Assembly: GCA_020056155.1 (NCBI GenBank)
Contig: JAGVII010000497.1
Span: 1-5,183 of the forward strand
Length of the DNA stretch: 5,183 nt
Reading direction: 5' to 3'
From: Afipia sp.
GTDB lineage: Bacteria; Pseudomonadota; Alphaproteobacteria; Rhizobiales; Xanthobacteraceae
Of this stretch, positions 1 through 4,949 are shown piece by piece; the first letter of the stretch is position 1, and every line of letters starts with the position of its first letter. A program made the position numbers and the translations under genes. Below the pieces are notes generated by a model. The model saw only the letters and a list, made by a program, of their open reading frames with translations. It did no database searches and was not told the origin of the DNA.

Positions 1-522
1 CAATGACAGCCGCATGTTGCTGGTCGGAATCGGAGCGCGCTTGGAACTGATGGTGCGCGAGTTGACTCCCAGCCACTGGATTTCCGATGTGAGGCGAGCG
101 TACTCGATTTTCGGGCAGCGGTTCATCACCACCTTGACGCCTGCGGCTTCGGCCTTCGCCGCCGCGGCGTCGTTGCGAACGCCAAGCTGCATCCAGATGA
201 CCTTGGGCAACACCGGCAACGCCAAGGCGTCATCGACAACTGCCGCGGCGGCATCCGAATTGCGGAAGATATCGACCATGTCGACGGGATGGCCGATATC
301 TTTCATCGATGCGACGAAGGGCTTCCCGACAAGGCTCTTGCCGACCTGACCCGGATTGATCGGGATCATGTCGTAGCCGCGTTCGATCAGATACTTGAAG
401 GCAAAATAGCTCGGCCGCACATTGACCGGCGAAGCGCCGACCATGGCGATCGACTTCACGCTGGTCAGGATCGAGCGAATGTAATTGTCGTCGTAAGCGT
501 CGTGGTTCACTTTAACTTCCAT
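1..522 (-). CDS. CoA-binding protein (CoA_binding_2 / YccU-like), partial, C-terminus off the left edge
   Basis: Read from ATG at 522-520, the visible 174 codons start MEVKVNHDAYDDNYIRSIL and stay open to base 1, so the stop lies outside the window. A nucleotide-binding Rossmann fold is seen: after the first strand (KSIAMVGASP, about residues 23-32) come the motif VRPSYFAFKYL and the second strand YDMIPINPG. The later segments VIWMQLGV and VVMNRCPKIEY (about 109-140) are hallmarks of this family. Such proteins bind CoA or a similar nucleotide in the cytoplasm; the cellular role is unknown and no catalytic site can be named. The start is uncertain. ATG-522 has no good ribosome-binding site, whereas GTG at 510-508 is preceded by GGAAG (520-516) at a 5-base spacing and would give MNHDAYDD, which matches my memory of related proteins. 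The gene follows the crotonase-like gene on the same strand, separated by a palindromic repeat, so co-transcription is possible but not shown. Confidence 0.88.
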   Translation of the reverse strand, partial: MEVKVNHDAYDDNYIRSILTSVKSIAMVGASPVNVRPSYFAFKYLIERGYDMIPINPGQVGKSLVGKPFVASMKDIGHPVDMVDIFRNSDAAAAVVDDALALPVLPKVIWMQLGVRNDAAAAKAEAAGVKVVMNRCPKIEYARLTSEIQWLGVNSRTISSKRAPIPTSNMRLSL

Positions 523-529
523 CTATTTT

Positions 530-609
530 CGTCATTGCGAGGAGCAAAGCGACGAAGCAATCCATCTCCAATCGCAAGGGTGGATTGCTTCGCTTCGCTC
601 GCAATGACG
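530..609. repeat. Dispersed palindromic intergenic repeat (alphaproteobacterial 'GTCATTGCGAGGAGC' type)
   Basis: The left arm (530-564, 35 bases) begins CGTCATTGCGAG and ends GAAGCAATCCA. The right arm (581-609, 29 bases) is its reverse complement except that the middle 12 bases of the left arm are represented by only 6. The spacer is 16 bases (565-580). Transcribed, it would form a long hairpin: 11 bp next to the loop, an asymmetric internal bulge, then 12 bp. I recognise this as a high-copy repeat of Bradyrhizobium and relatives. Translated on the plus strand it gives SLRGAKRRSNP and then DCFASLAMT, a peptide often mis-annotated as protein. It starts 11 bases after the stop of the crotonase-like gene and ends 8 bases before ATG-522 of the CoA-binding gene, so it fills almost the whole gap. 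Confidence 0.9.
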
Positions 610-619
610 AGCAACACGT

Positions 620-1444
620 TCAGCGGTCTTCCCACTTGGGATCGCGTTTTTCGATGAAAGCACCGATGCCTTCCTGTGCATCGCGCGCCATCATGTTCTC
701 AGTCATGACGTGCGCGGCATAGGTATAGGCGTCCGCAAGGTTCATGTCAGCCTGCCGGTAGAAAGCTTCCTTGCCGATCTTCAGCGTATACGCCGATTTC
801 ACGGCGATCCTGTTGGCAAGCGCGATTGCAGCCTCCCGCTCAGTGCCGGCGGGAACCACGCTGTTGACCAGACCAAGTTCGAGTGCGCGCTGCGCGGAGA
901 TATGCTCTCCGGTGAGCAGCATGTGCATGGCCTGCTTGCGGGGGACGTTGCGCGTCAGCGCAACCATCGGCGTTGAACAGAACAGGCCGATATCGATACC
1001 GGGCGTACCAAACGTTGCCTGCTCGGATGCGACCGCGAGATCGCAGGTCGCCACCAGTTGACATCCAGCCGCTGTGGCAACGCCTTGCACCGCTGCCACA
1101 ACAGGCTTCGGCAGATGAACGATGGCCTGCATCATGTCGCTGCACGATTTCATCATGTGCGCGAAGTAGGCGCGGCCTTTGTCCGCATCGGAGCGACGCG
1201 CGGTGAGTTCCTTGAGGTTGTGTCCCGAGGAATAGGCCGGACCATGTGCGGCGATAACAACCGCGCGAACGTTCTTGTCGTCGCGAACGGAATCGAGCGC
1301 TTCGTGAAGCGCCACGATCATTGCCTCGGACAGGGCATTGCGCGTTGCAGGTGAATCGAGCGTGAGCACGGCAATGCTGCCGACGGTCTCGCGCAAAAGC
1401 GGCGAGGGCGCTTGTGAAACGGCACGTGATGTTTGCGCTGTCAT
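620..1444 (-). CDS. Crotonase-superfamily protein, ECHDC3-like (usually labelled enoyl-CoA hydratase)
   Basis: This 274-residue protein spans the crotonase fold, which binds acyl-CoA thioesters and stabilises enolates with an oxyanion hole. The first oxyanion-hole segment is YSSGHNLKEL (71-80). The second is in GVATAAGCQLVATCD (121-135), followed by FGTPGIDIGLFCSTP (145-159). In rat mitochondrial enoyl-CoA hydratase the matching stretches are GGGCELAMMCD and FGQPEILLG, which carry the catalytic Glu144 and Glu164. Here these positions are Gln129 and Gly149, so both acid/base residues are missing and classical hydratase activity is doubtful. The AAGCQL and GLFCSTP signatures match what I recall of the ECHDC3 branch, whose reaction is not well defined. 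The C-terminal helices (about 220-274, ending KRDPKWEDR) are complete. The start is ATG at 1444-1442 with only a weak AAAG upstream; the stop is TGA at 622-620. It is divergent from the thioesterase gene and upstream of the CoA-binding gene. Confidence 0.9.
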   Translation of the reverse strand: MTAQTSRAVSQAPSPLLRETVGSIAVLTLDSPATRNALSEAMIVALHEALDSVRDDKNVRAVVIAAHGPAYSSGHNLKELTARRSDADKGRAYFAHMMKSCSDMMQAIVHLPKPVVAAVQGVATAAGCQLVATCDLAVASEQATFGTPGIDIGLFCSTPMVALTRNVPRKQAMHMLLTGEHISAQRALELGLVNSVVPAGTEREAAIALANRIAVKSAYTLKIGKEAFYRQADMNLADAYTYAAHVMTENMMARDAQEGIGAFIEKRDPKWEDR

Positions 1445-1556
1445 GGACTTTAGACTCAGATTCCAGGTTCGTTTTTGGGTTCCGTCAGGCTCGCTATCGT
1501 GCTCACCCTAAGATACAAAACCGTCTCATACGAGTGCAGGGCAGGACATACGTTCC
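1445..1556. promoter_or_regulatory. Divergent intergenic region expected to hold promoters for both flanking genes
   Basis: These 112 bases separate the 5' ends of the crotonase-like gene (minus) and the thioesterase gene (plus), so the promoters of both most simply lie here. I found no convincing -35/-10 pair in either direction and no clear inverted repeat for a regulator. A short CAGG at 1541-1544 is the only ribosome-binding-like sequence before the thioesterase ATG, and its spacing is long (12 bases). The call rests on gene orientation alone. Confidence 0.4.
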
Positions 1557-1985
1557 ATGAACAAGCCGAAGATGACCGTGGCAGAACTCGAAGCGTTTCT
1601 CCACAAGGAGTTTCCGCAGGCTTTCGCCAGCGGCGAAATCCTGATCGAGAGTGCTGACGGCGCGACCTGCCTGCTGCGACAGCCCTATAGCGAGCGGATG
1701 CTTCGTCCCGGCGGCACGGTGTCCGGGCCAACGCTGATGGCGCTGGCCGATTTCGCGATGTACGTCGTGCTGCTTTCGGCGATTGGCCCTGTCGGGCTCG
1801 CGGTGACCACCAGCCTCAACATTAATTTCCTGCGCAAGGGCCAACCTGGTCAGGATGTGCTGGCAGCGGCCAAGCTGATGAAGCTGGGCAAGCGCCTCGC
1901 TGTCGGGGAGGTGAGCCTTTTATCAGGGACTTCGCCGGACCCCATCGCTCACGTGACCTCCACATATTCCATTCCGAATACTTGA
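1557..1985 (+). CDS. PaaI-family hotdog-fold acyl-CoA thioesterase
   Basis: The 142-residue product has the length and layout of a single hotdog domain: an N-terminal helix (TVAELEAFLHKEFPQAF, about 7-23), a strand with SADGATCLLRQPY, the central helix motif GGTVSGPTLMALADFAMY (52-69), the strand LAVTTSLNINFLRKG (81-95), and a C-terminal strand ending HVTSTYSIPNT. Family members hydrolyse acyl-CoA thioesters in the cytoplasm, usually as dimers or tetramers. Asp65 aligns with the catalytic Asp of PaaI. However, the usual HGG before the helix reads Ser56-Gly57-Pro58, as I recall for a rhizobial subgroup, so the substrate and exact mechanism cannot be inferred. ATG-1557 is used; ATG-1572 (MTVAELEAF) is a reasonable alternative because Shine-Dalgarno support is weak. 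The stop is TGA at 1983-1985. It is divergent from the crotonase-like gene, which hints at shared acyl-CoA metabolism. Confidence 0.88.
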   Translation: MNKPKMTVAELEAFLHKEFPQAFASGEILIESADGATCLLRQPYSERMLRPGGTVSGPTLMALADFAMYVVLLSAIGPVGLAVTTSLNINFLRKGQPGQDVLAAAKLMKLGKRLAVGEVSLLSGTSPDPIAHVTSTYSIPNT

Positions 1986-2136
1986 TGATTCCACAGGTAT
2001 TATTGCACCATATTTATAAGATGATGTTTTTACTGGGTAATTTTTCTGCCAGTGACATTGACGCGCGCAGACAGGTTATCTAGAAACGCGCCAGTTTGGC
2101 GATTGCGCCGAACGTACAATTTCACGGATTCCTCAC
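1986..2136 (+). other. Intergenic region and 5' leader of the rplM operon
   Basis: The first part (about 1986-2050) is clearly richer in A+T than its surroundings, as often seen upstream of strong promoters. I see no stable hairpin plus T-run that would terminate the thioesterase transcript. From about 2088 two small hairpins compete for the same bases. CGCCA (2089-2093) can pair with TGGCG (2097-2101) around a 3-base loop, or GGCG (2098-2101) can pair with CGCC (2106-2109). Only a weak CGGA (2125-2128) precedes the rplM ATG. Confidence 0.45.
2058..2086 (+). promoter_or_regulatory. rplM promoter: Candidate housekeeping (sigma-70 type) promoter of rplM-rpsI
   Basis: TTGACG at 2058-2063 matches five of six bases of the -35 consensus. 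A 17-base spacer leads to TAGAAA (2081-2086), which matches four of six of the -10 consensus. This would place the transcript start near 2093 and give a leader of roughly 45 bases. TATCTA at 2077-2082 looks more like a -10 but has only 13 bases of spacing. It was found by eye only. Confidence 0.4.
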
Positions 2137-2601
2137 ATGAAGACGTTTTCGGCAAAGCCAGCCGAGGTCACCAAGAAGTGGGTGCTGATCGACGCCAAGG
2201 GTTTGGTCGTCGGCCGCCTCGCGACCCTGGTTGCCATGCGTTTGCGCGGCAAGCACCTCCCGACCTACACCCCCCACGTCGATTGTGGTGACAACGTCAT
2301 CATCATCAACGCGGCTCACGTCGTCCTCACCGGTCGCAAGCGTGAAAACAAGGTGTATTACAACCACACCGGTTTCATCGGCGGCATCAAGGAGCGCACC
2401 GCGAAATCGATCCTCGAGGGTCGTTTTCCTGAGCGCGTCGTCGAGAAGGCCATCGAGCGCATGATCCCGCGCGGTCCGCTGGGCCGTGTGCAGATGGGCA
2501 ACCTGCGCGTTTACGCCGGTGCGGAACATCCGCATGAGGCGCAGCAGCCGGAAGTGGTGGATATCGCATCGATGAATCGCAAGAACATGAGGGCCGCATA
2601 A
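2137..2601 (+). CDS. rplM: 50S ribosomal protein L13
   Basis: The 154-residue product is a full-length L13, an early-assembly protein that binds 23S rRNA in the large subunit. Recognised segments are [18 protein letters not shown] (13-30), [22 protein letters not shown] (36-57, the most conserved part of the family), [18 protein letters not shown] (62-79), and the C-terminal block MIPRGPLG...[17 protein letters not shown]. It is a little longer than E. coli L13 (142), with a C-terminal tail [16 protein letters not shown] typical of alphaproteobacteria. The ATG at 2137 fits the usual [11 protein letters not shown] beginning. The stop TAA (2599-2601) shares its last A with the start of rpsI, the standard L13-S9 operon arrangement. 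The candidate promoter lies about 80 bases upstream. Confidence 0.99.
   Translation: MKTFSAKPAEVTKKWVLIDAKGLVVGRLATLVAMRLRGKHLPTYTPHVDCGDNVIIINAAHVVLTGRKRENKVYYNHTGFIGGIKERTAKSILEGRFPERVVEKAIERMIPRGPLGRVQMGNLRVYAGAEHPHEAQQPEVVDIASMNRKNMRAA
2588..2593 (+). promoter_or_regulatory. Ribosome-binding site of rpsI inside the end of rplM
   Basis: TGAGGG, with its GAGG core at 2589-2592, lies 8 bases before the rpsI ATG and within the last codons of rplM. With the one-base stop/start overlap (TAATG, 2599-2603) this supports both the chosen S9 start and coupled translation of the two proteins. Confidence 0.7.
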
Positions 2602-3077
2602 TGTCCGATACCATGCAGTCCCTCGACCAGCTGTCGGCGCTGAAGACGGCGGCGCCAGACGCTCCGAAGTACGAAAAGAAGGTCGACAAGCAGGGTCGCG
2701 CCTATGCCACCGGCAAGCGCAAGGACGCCGTTGCACGCGTCTGGATCAAGCCCGGCTCCGGCAAGATCGTCGTCAACACTCGCGAGGTCGAGGTTTATTT
2801 CGCTCGTCCCGTGCTGCGCATGATGATTCAGCAGCCGATCGTCGCTGCCGCCCGTCAGGGCCAGTACGACGTGATCTGCACCGTCGCCGGTGGCGGTCTG
2901 TCGGGTCAGGCCGGTGCCGTGCGTCACGGCATCTCGAAGGCGCTGACCAACTTCGAGCCGGATTTGCGCGGCGTCCTCAAGAAGGGCGGCTTCCTGACCC
3001 GCGACTCGCGCGTCGTCGAACGTAAGAAGTACGGCAAGGCGAAGGCCCGCCGGTCCTTCCAGTTCTCGAAGCGCTAA
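2601..3077 (+). CDS. rpsI: 30S ribosomal protein S9
   Basis: The 158-residue product is S9 of the small subunit head; its C-terminal tail reaches the P-site tRNA. The core starts at [24 protein letters not shown] (about 33-56), the diagnostic S9 opening. It continues through the repeated block [22 protein letters not shown] (94-115) and [38 protein letters not shown]. The terminal SKR is the conserved tail whose last Arg contacts tRNA in characterised ribosomes. About 30 residues at the N-terminus ([14 protein letters not shown]...) extend beyond E. coli S9 (130 residues), which is normal for alphaproteobacteria. It is coupled to rplM by a one-base overlap and closed by the terminator 37 bases downstream. 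Confidence 0.99.
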   Translation: MSDTMQSLDQLSALKTAAPDAPKYEKKVDKQGRAYATGKRKDAVARVWIKPGSGKIVVNTREVEVYFARPVLRMMIQQPIVAAARQGQYDVICTVAGGGLSGQAGAVRHGISKALTNFEPDLRGVLKKGGFLTRDSRVVERKKYGKAKARRSFQFSKR

Positions 3078-3113
3078 CCGCTTCGTTCAAATTTTCCGCA
3101 ATCGCGGGACTTC

Positions 3114-3138
3114 AAGGGCGCCTTCGGGCGCCCTTTTT
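3114..3138 (+). terminator. Intrinsic terminator of rplM-rpsI
   Basis: A perfect 9-bp stem, AAGGGCGCC (3114-3122) with GGCGCCCTT (3127-3135), is closed by the very stable TTCG tetraloop (3123-3126). The T-run extends to 3138. Its position 37 bases after the rpsI stop is as expected for the operon end. Confidence 0.92.
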
Positions 3139-3284
3139 GCTGTTCCAGATGCAGCCGAATTGCAGCGATTTTTCCCGAAAATTTTGTGACCGCCGCAAAC
3201 GGAGTGCCAAGACACCGTTGCTAGCCTCCACGATGGCTGAGGGGGCTATTCCGGCTCCGTCTATTTTTAAGCGCTGCATAGAAA
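3139..3284 (+). other. Intergenic region upstream of the diguanylate cyclase
   Basis: These 146 bases lie between the rpsI terminator and the cyclase start. They must carry the cyclase promoter if the terminator is efficient. I found no convincing -35/-10 pair, no Shine-Dalgarno sequence directly before ATG-3285, and no c-di-GMP riboswitch signature. The only local structure is a small AT inverted repeat, TTTTC (3170-3174) with GAAAA (3177-3181). Confidence 0.4.
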
Positions 3285-4550
3285 ATGCCGGCTGGCACAA
3301 ATTTGTCTCTCGACATTTCGACGCTCTATCTCGTCGCAACGCTGGCGGCGGCGTCGCTTGGCGTGATGCTGCTGTTTTTCTGGCGTCAGGAGAAGATCGC
3401 CGCACTCGGGTGGTGGGGCGCGGCCTATATCCTCGGCGCGGCGTCGGTCGCGCTGTGGACGGTGGGCGGCCCGGACCTCGGTTGGGAGCTTTCGCTCGCG
3501 GTCAACGCCGTCGGTTTCATCGCCTGCGGCCTGGTCTGGGATGCGGCGCGGGCCTTCCACGGCCGTCCTGCCAGCTGGATCGGCGTGATTGCGGGGCCGG
3601 CGCTGTGGATCGCGGCCGTTGTGGCGCTCGATCCGATCGATCCGGAAATCCGGATGATACTCGGCGCCGGCATCGTCGCCGTCTATGCCGCACTGACGGC
3701 CGGCGAGTTGTGGCGCGAGCGGCGCAAGAGCCTGCGCGCGCGATGGCCGGCGATCGTCGTTCCAGTGCTGCATGGCGTTGTTCTGATGCTGCCGATTGTC
3801 CTGGGCGATATGTTCCGGGCAGGCAACGCAACGAGCATGGGTCCGGTCTGGGTTGCCGCGTTCGCCGCCGAACTGGTGCTCTATGCCGTCGGCACGGTGT
3901 TCATCATCTTCATGCTGGTGTCTGAGCGCGCGGTCAGCGCCCACAAGACCGCGGCATCGATCGATCCTCTCACCGGTCTGTTGAACCGCCGCGGCTTTGG
4001 CGAGGCCACATCGCGCATGATCGAGCGCGAAGCCAAGGCGGGACGTCCGGTAACGGTGATGATTTTCGACATCGATCACTTCAAATCGGTCAACGATCGC
4101 TTCGGCCATGCCGCCGGCGATGACGTGCTGCAGGTGTTCGCCAATGTCGTCGTCCAATCATTGCGTATGACCGACCTCGTCGGCCGGGTCGGCGGCGAGG
4201 AATTCGCGGCGCTGCTGCCATGCTCGATCGAGGAAGCGCTGCTCGCGGCAGAGCGCGTGCGCGAAGCCTTCGAGACGTCGGGTGTAGCGATCGATGACGC
4301 GCCGCTGGAGACCACAGTCAGCATTGGGGTAGCGGGCGGCCCGGCGAACACCGAGCTTGAGGTGCTGATGGCGTCGGCCGACACCGCGCTCTATCAGGCC
4401 AAGCGCGGCGGCCGCAATCGCGTGGAAGCCGCGATGGAACAGCCGTTGTCGCTCGAGAATGCGCGCCGCAATCTCGCGAAAAGCGCCGTTCGGCAGCCTG
4501 CCGACGACGCAGCCGGCCGCGCAGAGCCTGCGATGGAAATTCGCATCTGA
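3285..4550 (+). CDS. Membrane-bound diguanylate cyclase (GGDEF domain) with a multi-TM input region
   Basis: The 421-residue protein makes cyclic di-GMP from two GTP at the inner face of the membrane. Residues 1-213 are very hydrophobic, with about seven likely membrane helices (roughly 13-33, 40-60, 68-88, 98-115, 124-142, 154-174, 188-213). I do not recognise this as a named sensor domain. The GGDEF domain starts at DPLTGLLNRRGF (227-238). Active-site features are FDIDHFKSVND (261-271, metal-binding Asp262), GD at 278-279, and GGEEF at 303-307. An RxxD inhibitory site (Arg294-Met-Thr-Asp297) lies five residues before GGEEF, so product feedback inhibition is expected. TVSIGVA (344-350) and the closing ALYQAKRGGRNRV (368-380) complete the domain. 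A 41-residue polar tail follows. ATG-3285 lacks a Shine-Dalgarno sequence; TTG-3303 is an alternative that would remove six residues. Confidence 0.94.
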   Translation: MPAGTNLSLDISTLYLVATLAAASLGVMLLFFWRQEKIAALGWWGAAYILGAASVALWTVGGPDLGWELSLAVNAVGFIACGLVWDAARAFHGRPASWIGVIAGPALWIAAVVALDPIDPEIRMILGAGIVAVYAALTAGELWRERRKSLRARWPAIVVPVLHGVVLMLPIVLGDMFRAGNATSMGPVWVAAFAAELVLYAVGTVFIIFMLVSERAVSAHKTAASIDPLTGLLNRRGFGEATSRMIEREAKAGRPVTVMIFDIDHFKSVNDRFGHAAGDDVLQVFANVVVQSLRMTDLVGRVGGEEFAALLPCSIEEALLAAERVREAFETSGVAIDDAPLETTVSIGVAGGPANTELEVLMASADTALYQAKRGGRNRVEAAMEQPLSLENARRNLAKSAVRQPADDAAGRAEPAMEIRI

Positions 4551-4565
4551 TCCCCGGATGGATTG

Positions 4566-4580
4566 CTAACCATCTGTTTA
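4566..4580 (+). promoter_or_regulatory. Degenerate CtrA-like box
   Basis: CTAA (4566-4569), seven bases, then TTTA (4577-4580) matches the alphaproteobacterial CtrA pattern TTAA-N7-TTAA at six of eight defined positions, with an AACC context in the first half. It lies between the cyclase stop and the ATG at 4583. Such a short degenerate pattern occurs by chance, and its position almost on top of that ATG is awkward for an activator site. Confidence 0.2.
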
Positions 4581-4582
4581 CC

Positions 4583-4837
4583 ATGCGCGCCTTACCATGC
4601 CGCATGACCATCGCAAGCAGCCACGATTCACAATCCGATCTCATCGCGCTTGAAGCGAGCGTTGCGTCGGCGCGCGCGGGCTTTGCCTGCATGTTCTCGA
4701 CGTCGGATGAATACGAGAACGCCCTGATTACGGCGCGCCGCGCCGAGGGCCGCTACGGATCGTCATTCGACTGGCAGCCGGTGGTGCTTGGCGGCTGTAC
4801 GTTGGTGCTGCTGGGCGTGCTGGCCACGTTCCTGTAA
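4583..4837 (+). CDS. Small single-TM protein of unknown function
   Basis: This 84-residue ORF is not a family I recognise. Residues 9-64 are soluble and rather polar, with an Ala-rich helical part (LIALEASVASARAGF, about 20-34) and DEYENALITARRAEGRYG (42-59). The last 19 or so residues (PVVLGGCTLVLLGVLATFL, 66-84) form one membrane helix that ends the protein, suggesting a tail-anchored protein with its body in the cytoplasm. The start is not settled. ATG-4583 and ATG-4604 (MTIASSHDSQSD) both lack a Shine-Dalgarno sequence, and the later one gives a 77-residue protein. It begins 32 bases after the cyclase stop with no terminator between, and is followed by an intrinsic terminator, so a shared transcript with the cyclase is likely. 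I consider it real because of this placement and the protein-like composition, but it could be a chance ORF. Confidence 0.6.
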   Translation: MRALPCRMTIASSHDSQSDLIALEASVASARAGFACMFSTSDEYENALITARRAEGRYGSSFDWQPVVLGGCTLVLLGVLATFL

Positions 4838-4866
4838 GGGCTGGAAGCTTCGCGGTATCGACATGG

Positions 4867-4895
4867 AAGGGCACCCTTGGTGCCCTTTGTCTTTT
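4867..4895 (+). terminator. Intrinsic terminator after the small membrane protein gene
   Basis: A perfect 9-bp stem, AAGGGCACC (4867-4875) with GGTGCCCTT (4879-4887), surrounds a 3-base loop. It is followed by a T-rich tract (TGTCTTTT, 4888-4895). It lies 29 bases after the stop of the small gene and probably ends the cyclase transcript as well. The stem is nearly the same as that of the rpsI terminator. Confidence 0.85.
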
Positions 4896-4949
4896 CCGGC
4901 CGGTGATTTTGCGCTAGAGCCGCTGGGTAACCAGAAAGGGCGGAAGACC

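Noticed and set aside
289..657. Plus-strand 122-codon ORF ending with SLRGAKRRSNP ... DCFASLAMT
   Set aside because: It runs antisense to the CoA-binding gene and through the palindromic repeat. The recognisable peptide is the chance translation of that repeat, not a conserved protein.
1986..2050. Possible terminator for the thioesterase gene
   Set aside because: The stretch is A+T-rich with a short T-run, but no stable stem precedes it.
2122..2736. Minus-strand 204-codon ORF opposite rplM and rpsI
   Set aside because: It lies antisense to two certain ribosomal protein genes and shows no recognisable domain.
3139..3284. Possible c-di-GMP riboswitch before the cyclase
   Set aside because: I looked for the conserved GEMM aptamer core and found none; only a weak AT inverted repeat is present.
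3137..3925. Plus-strand 262-codon ORF overlapping the start of the cyclase
   Set aside because: It is Arg/Gly-rich and low in complexity with no domain. It starts inside the terminator region and shares DNA with the well-supported cyclase frame.
3267..4157. Minus-strand 296-codon ORF under the diguanylate cyclase
   Set aside because: It is rich in Arg, His, Asp and Gln with no hydrophobic core or motif, as expected of an antisense frame in G+C-rich DNA. The plus-strand frame has a full GGDEF domain.
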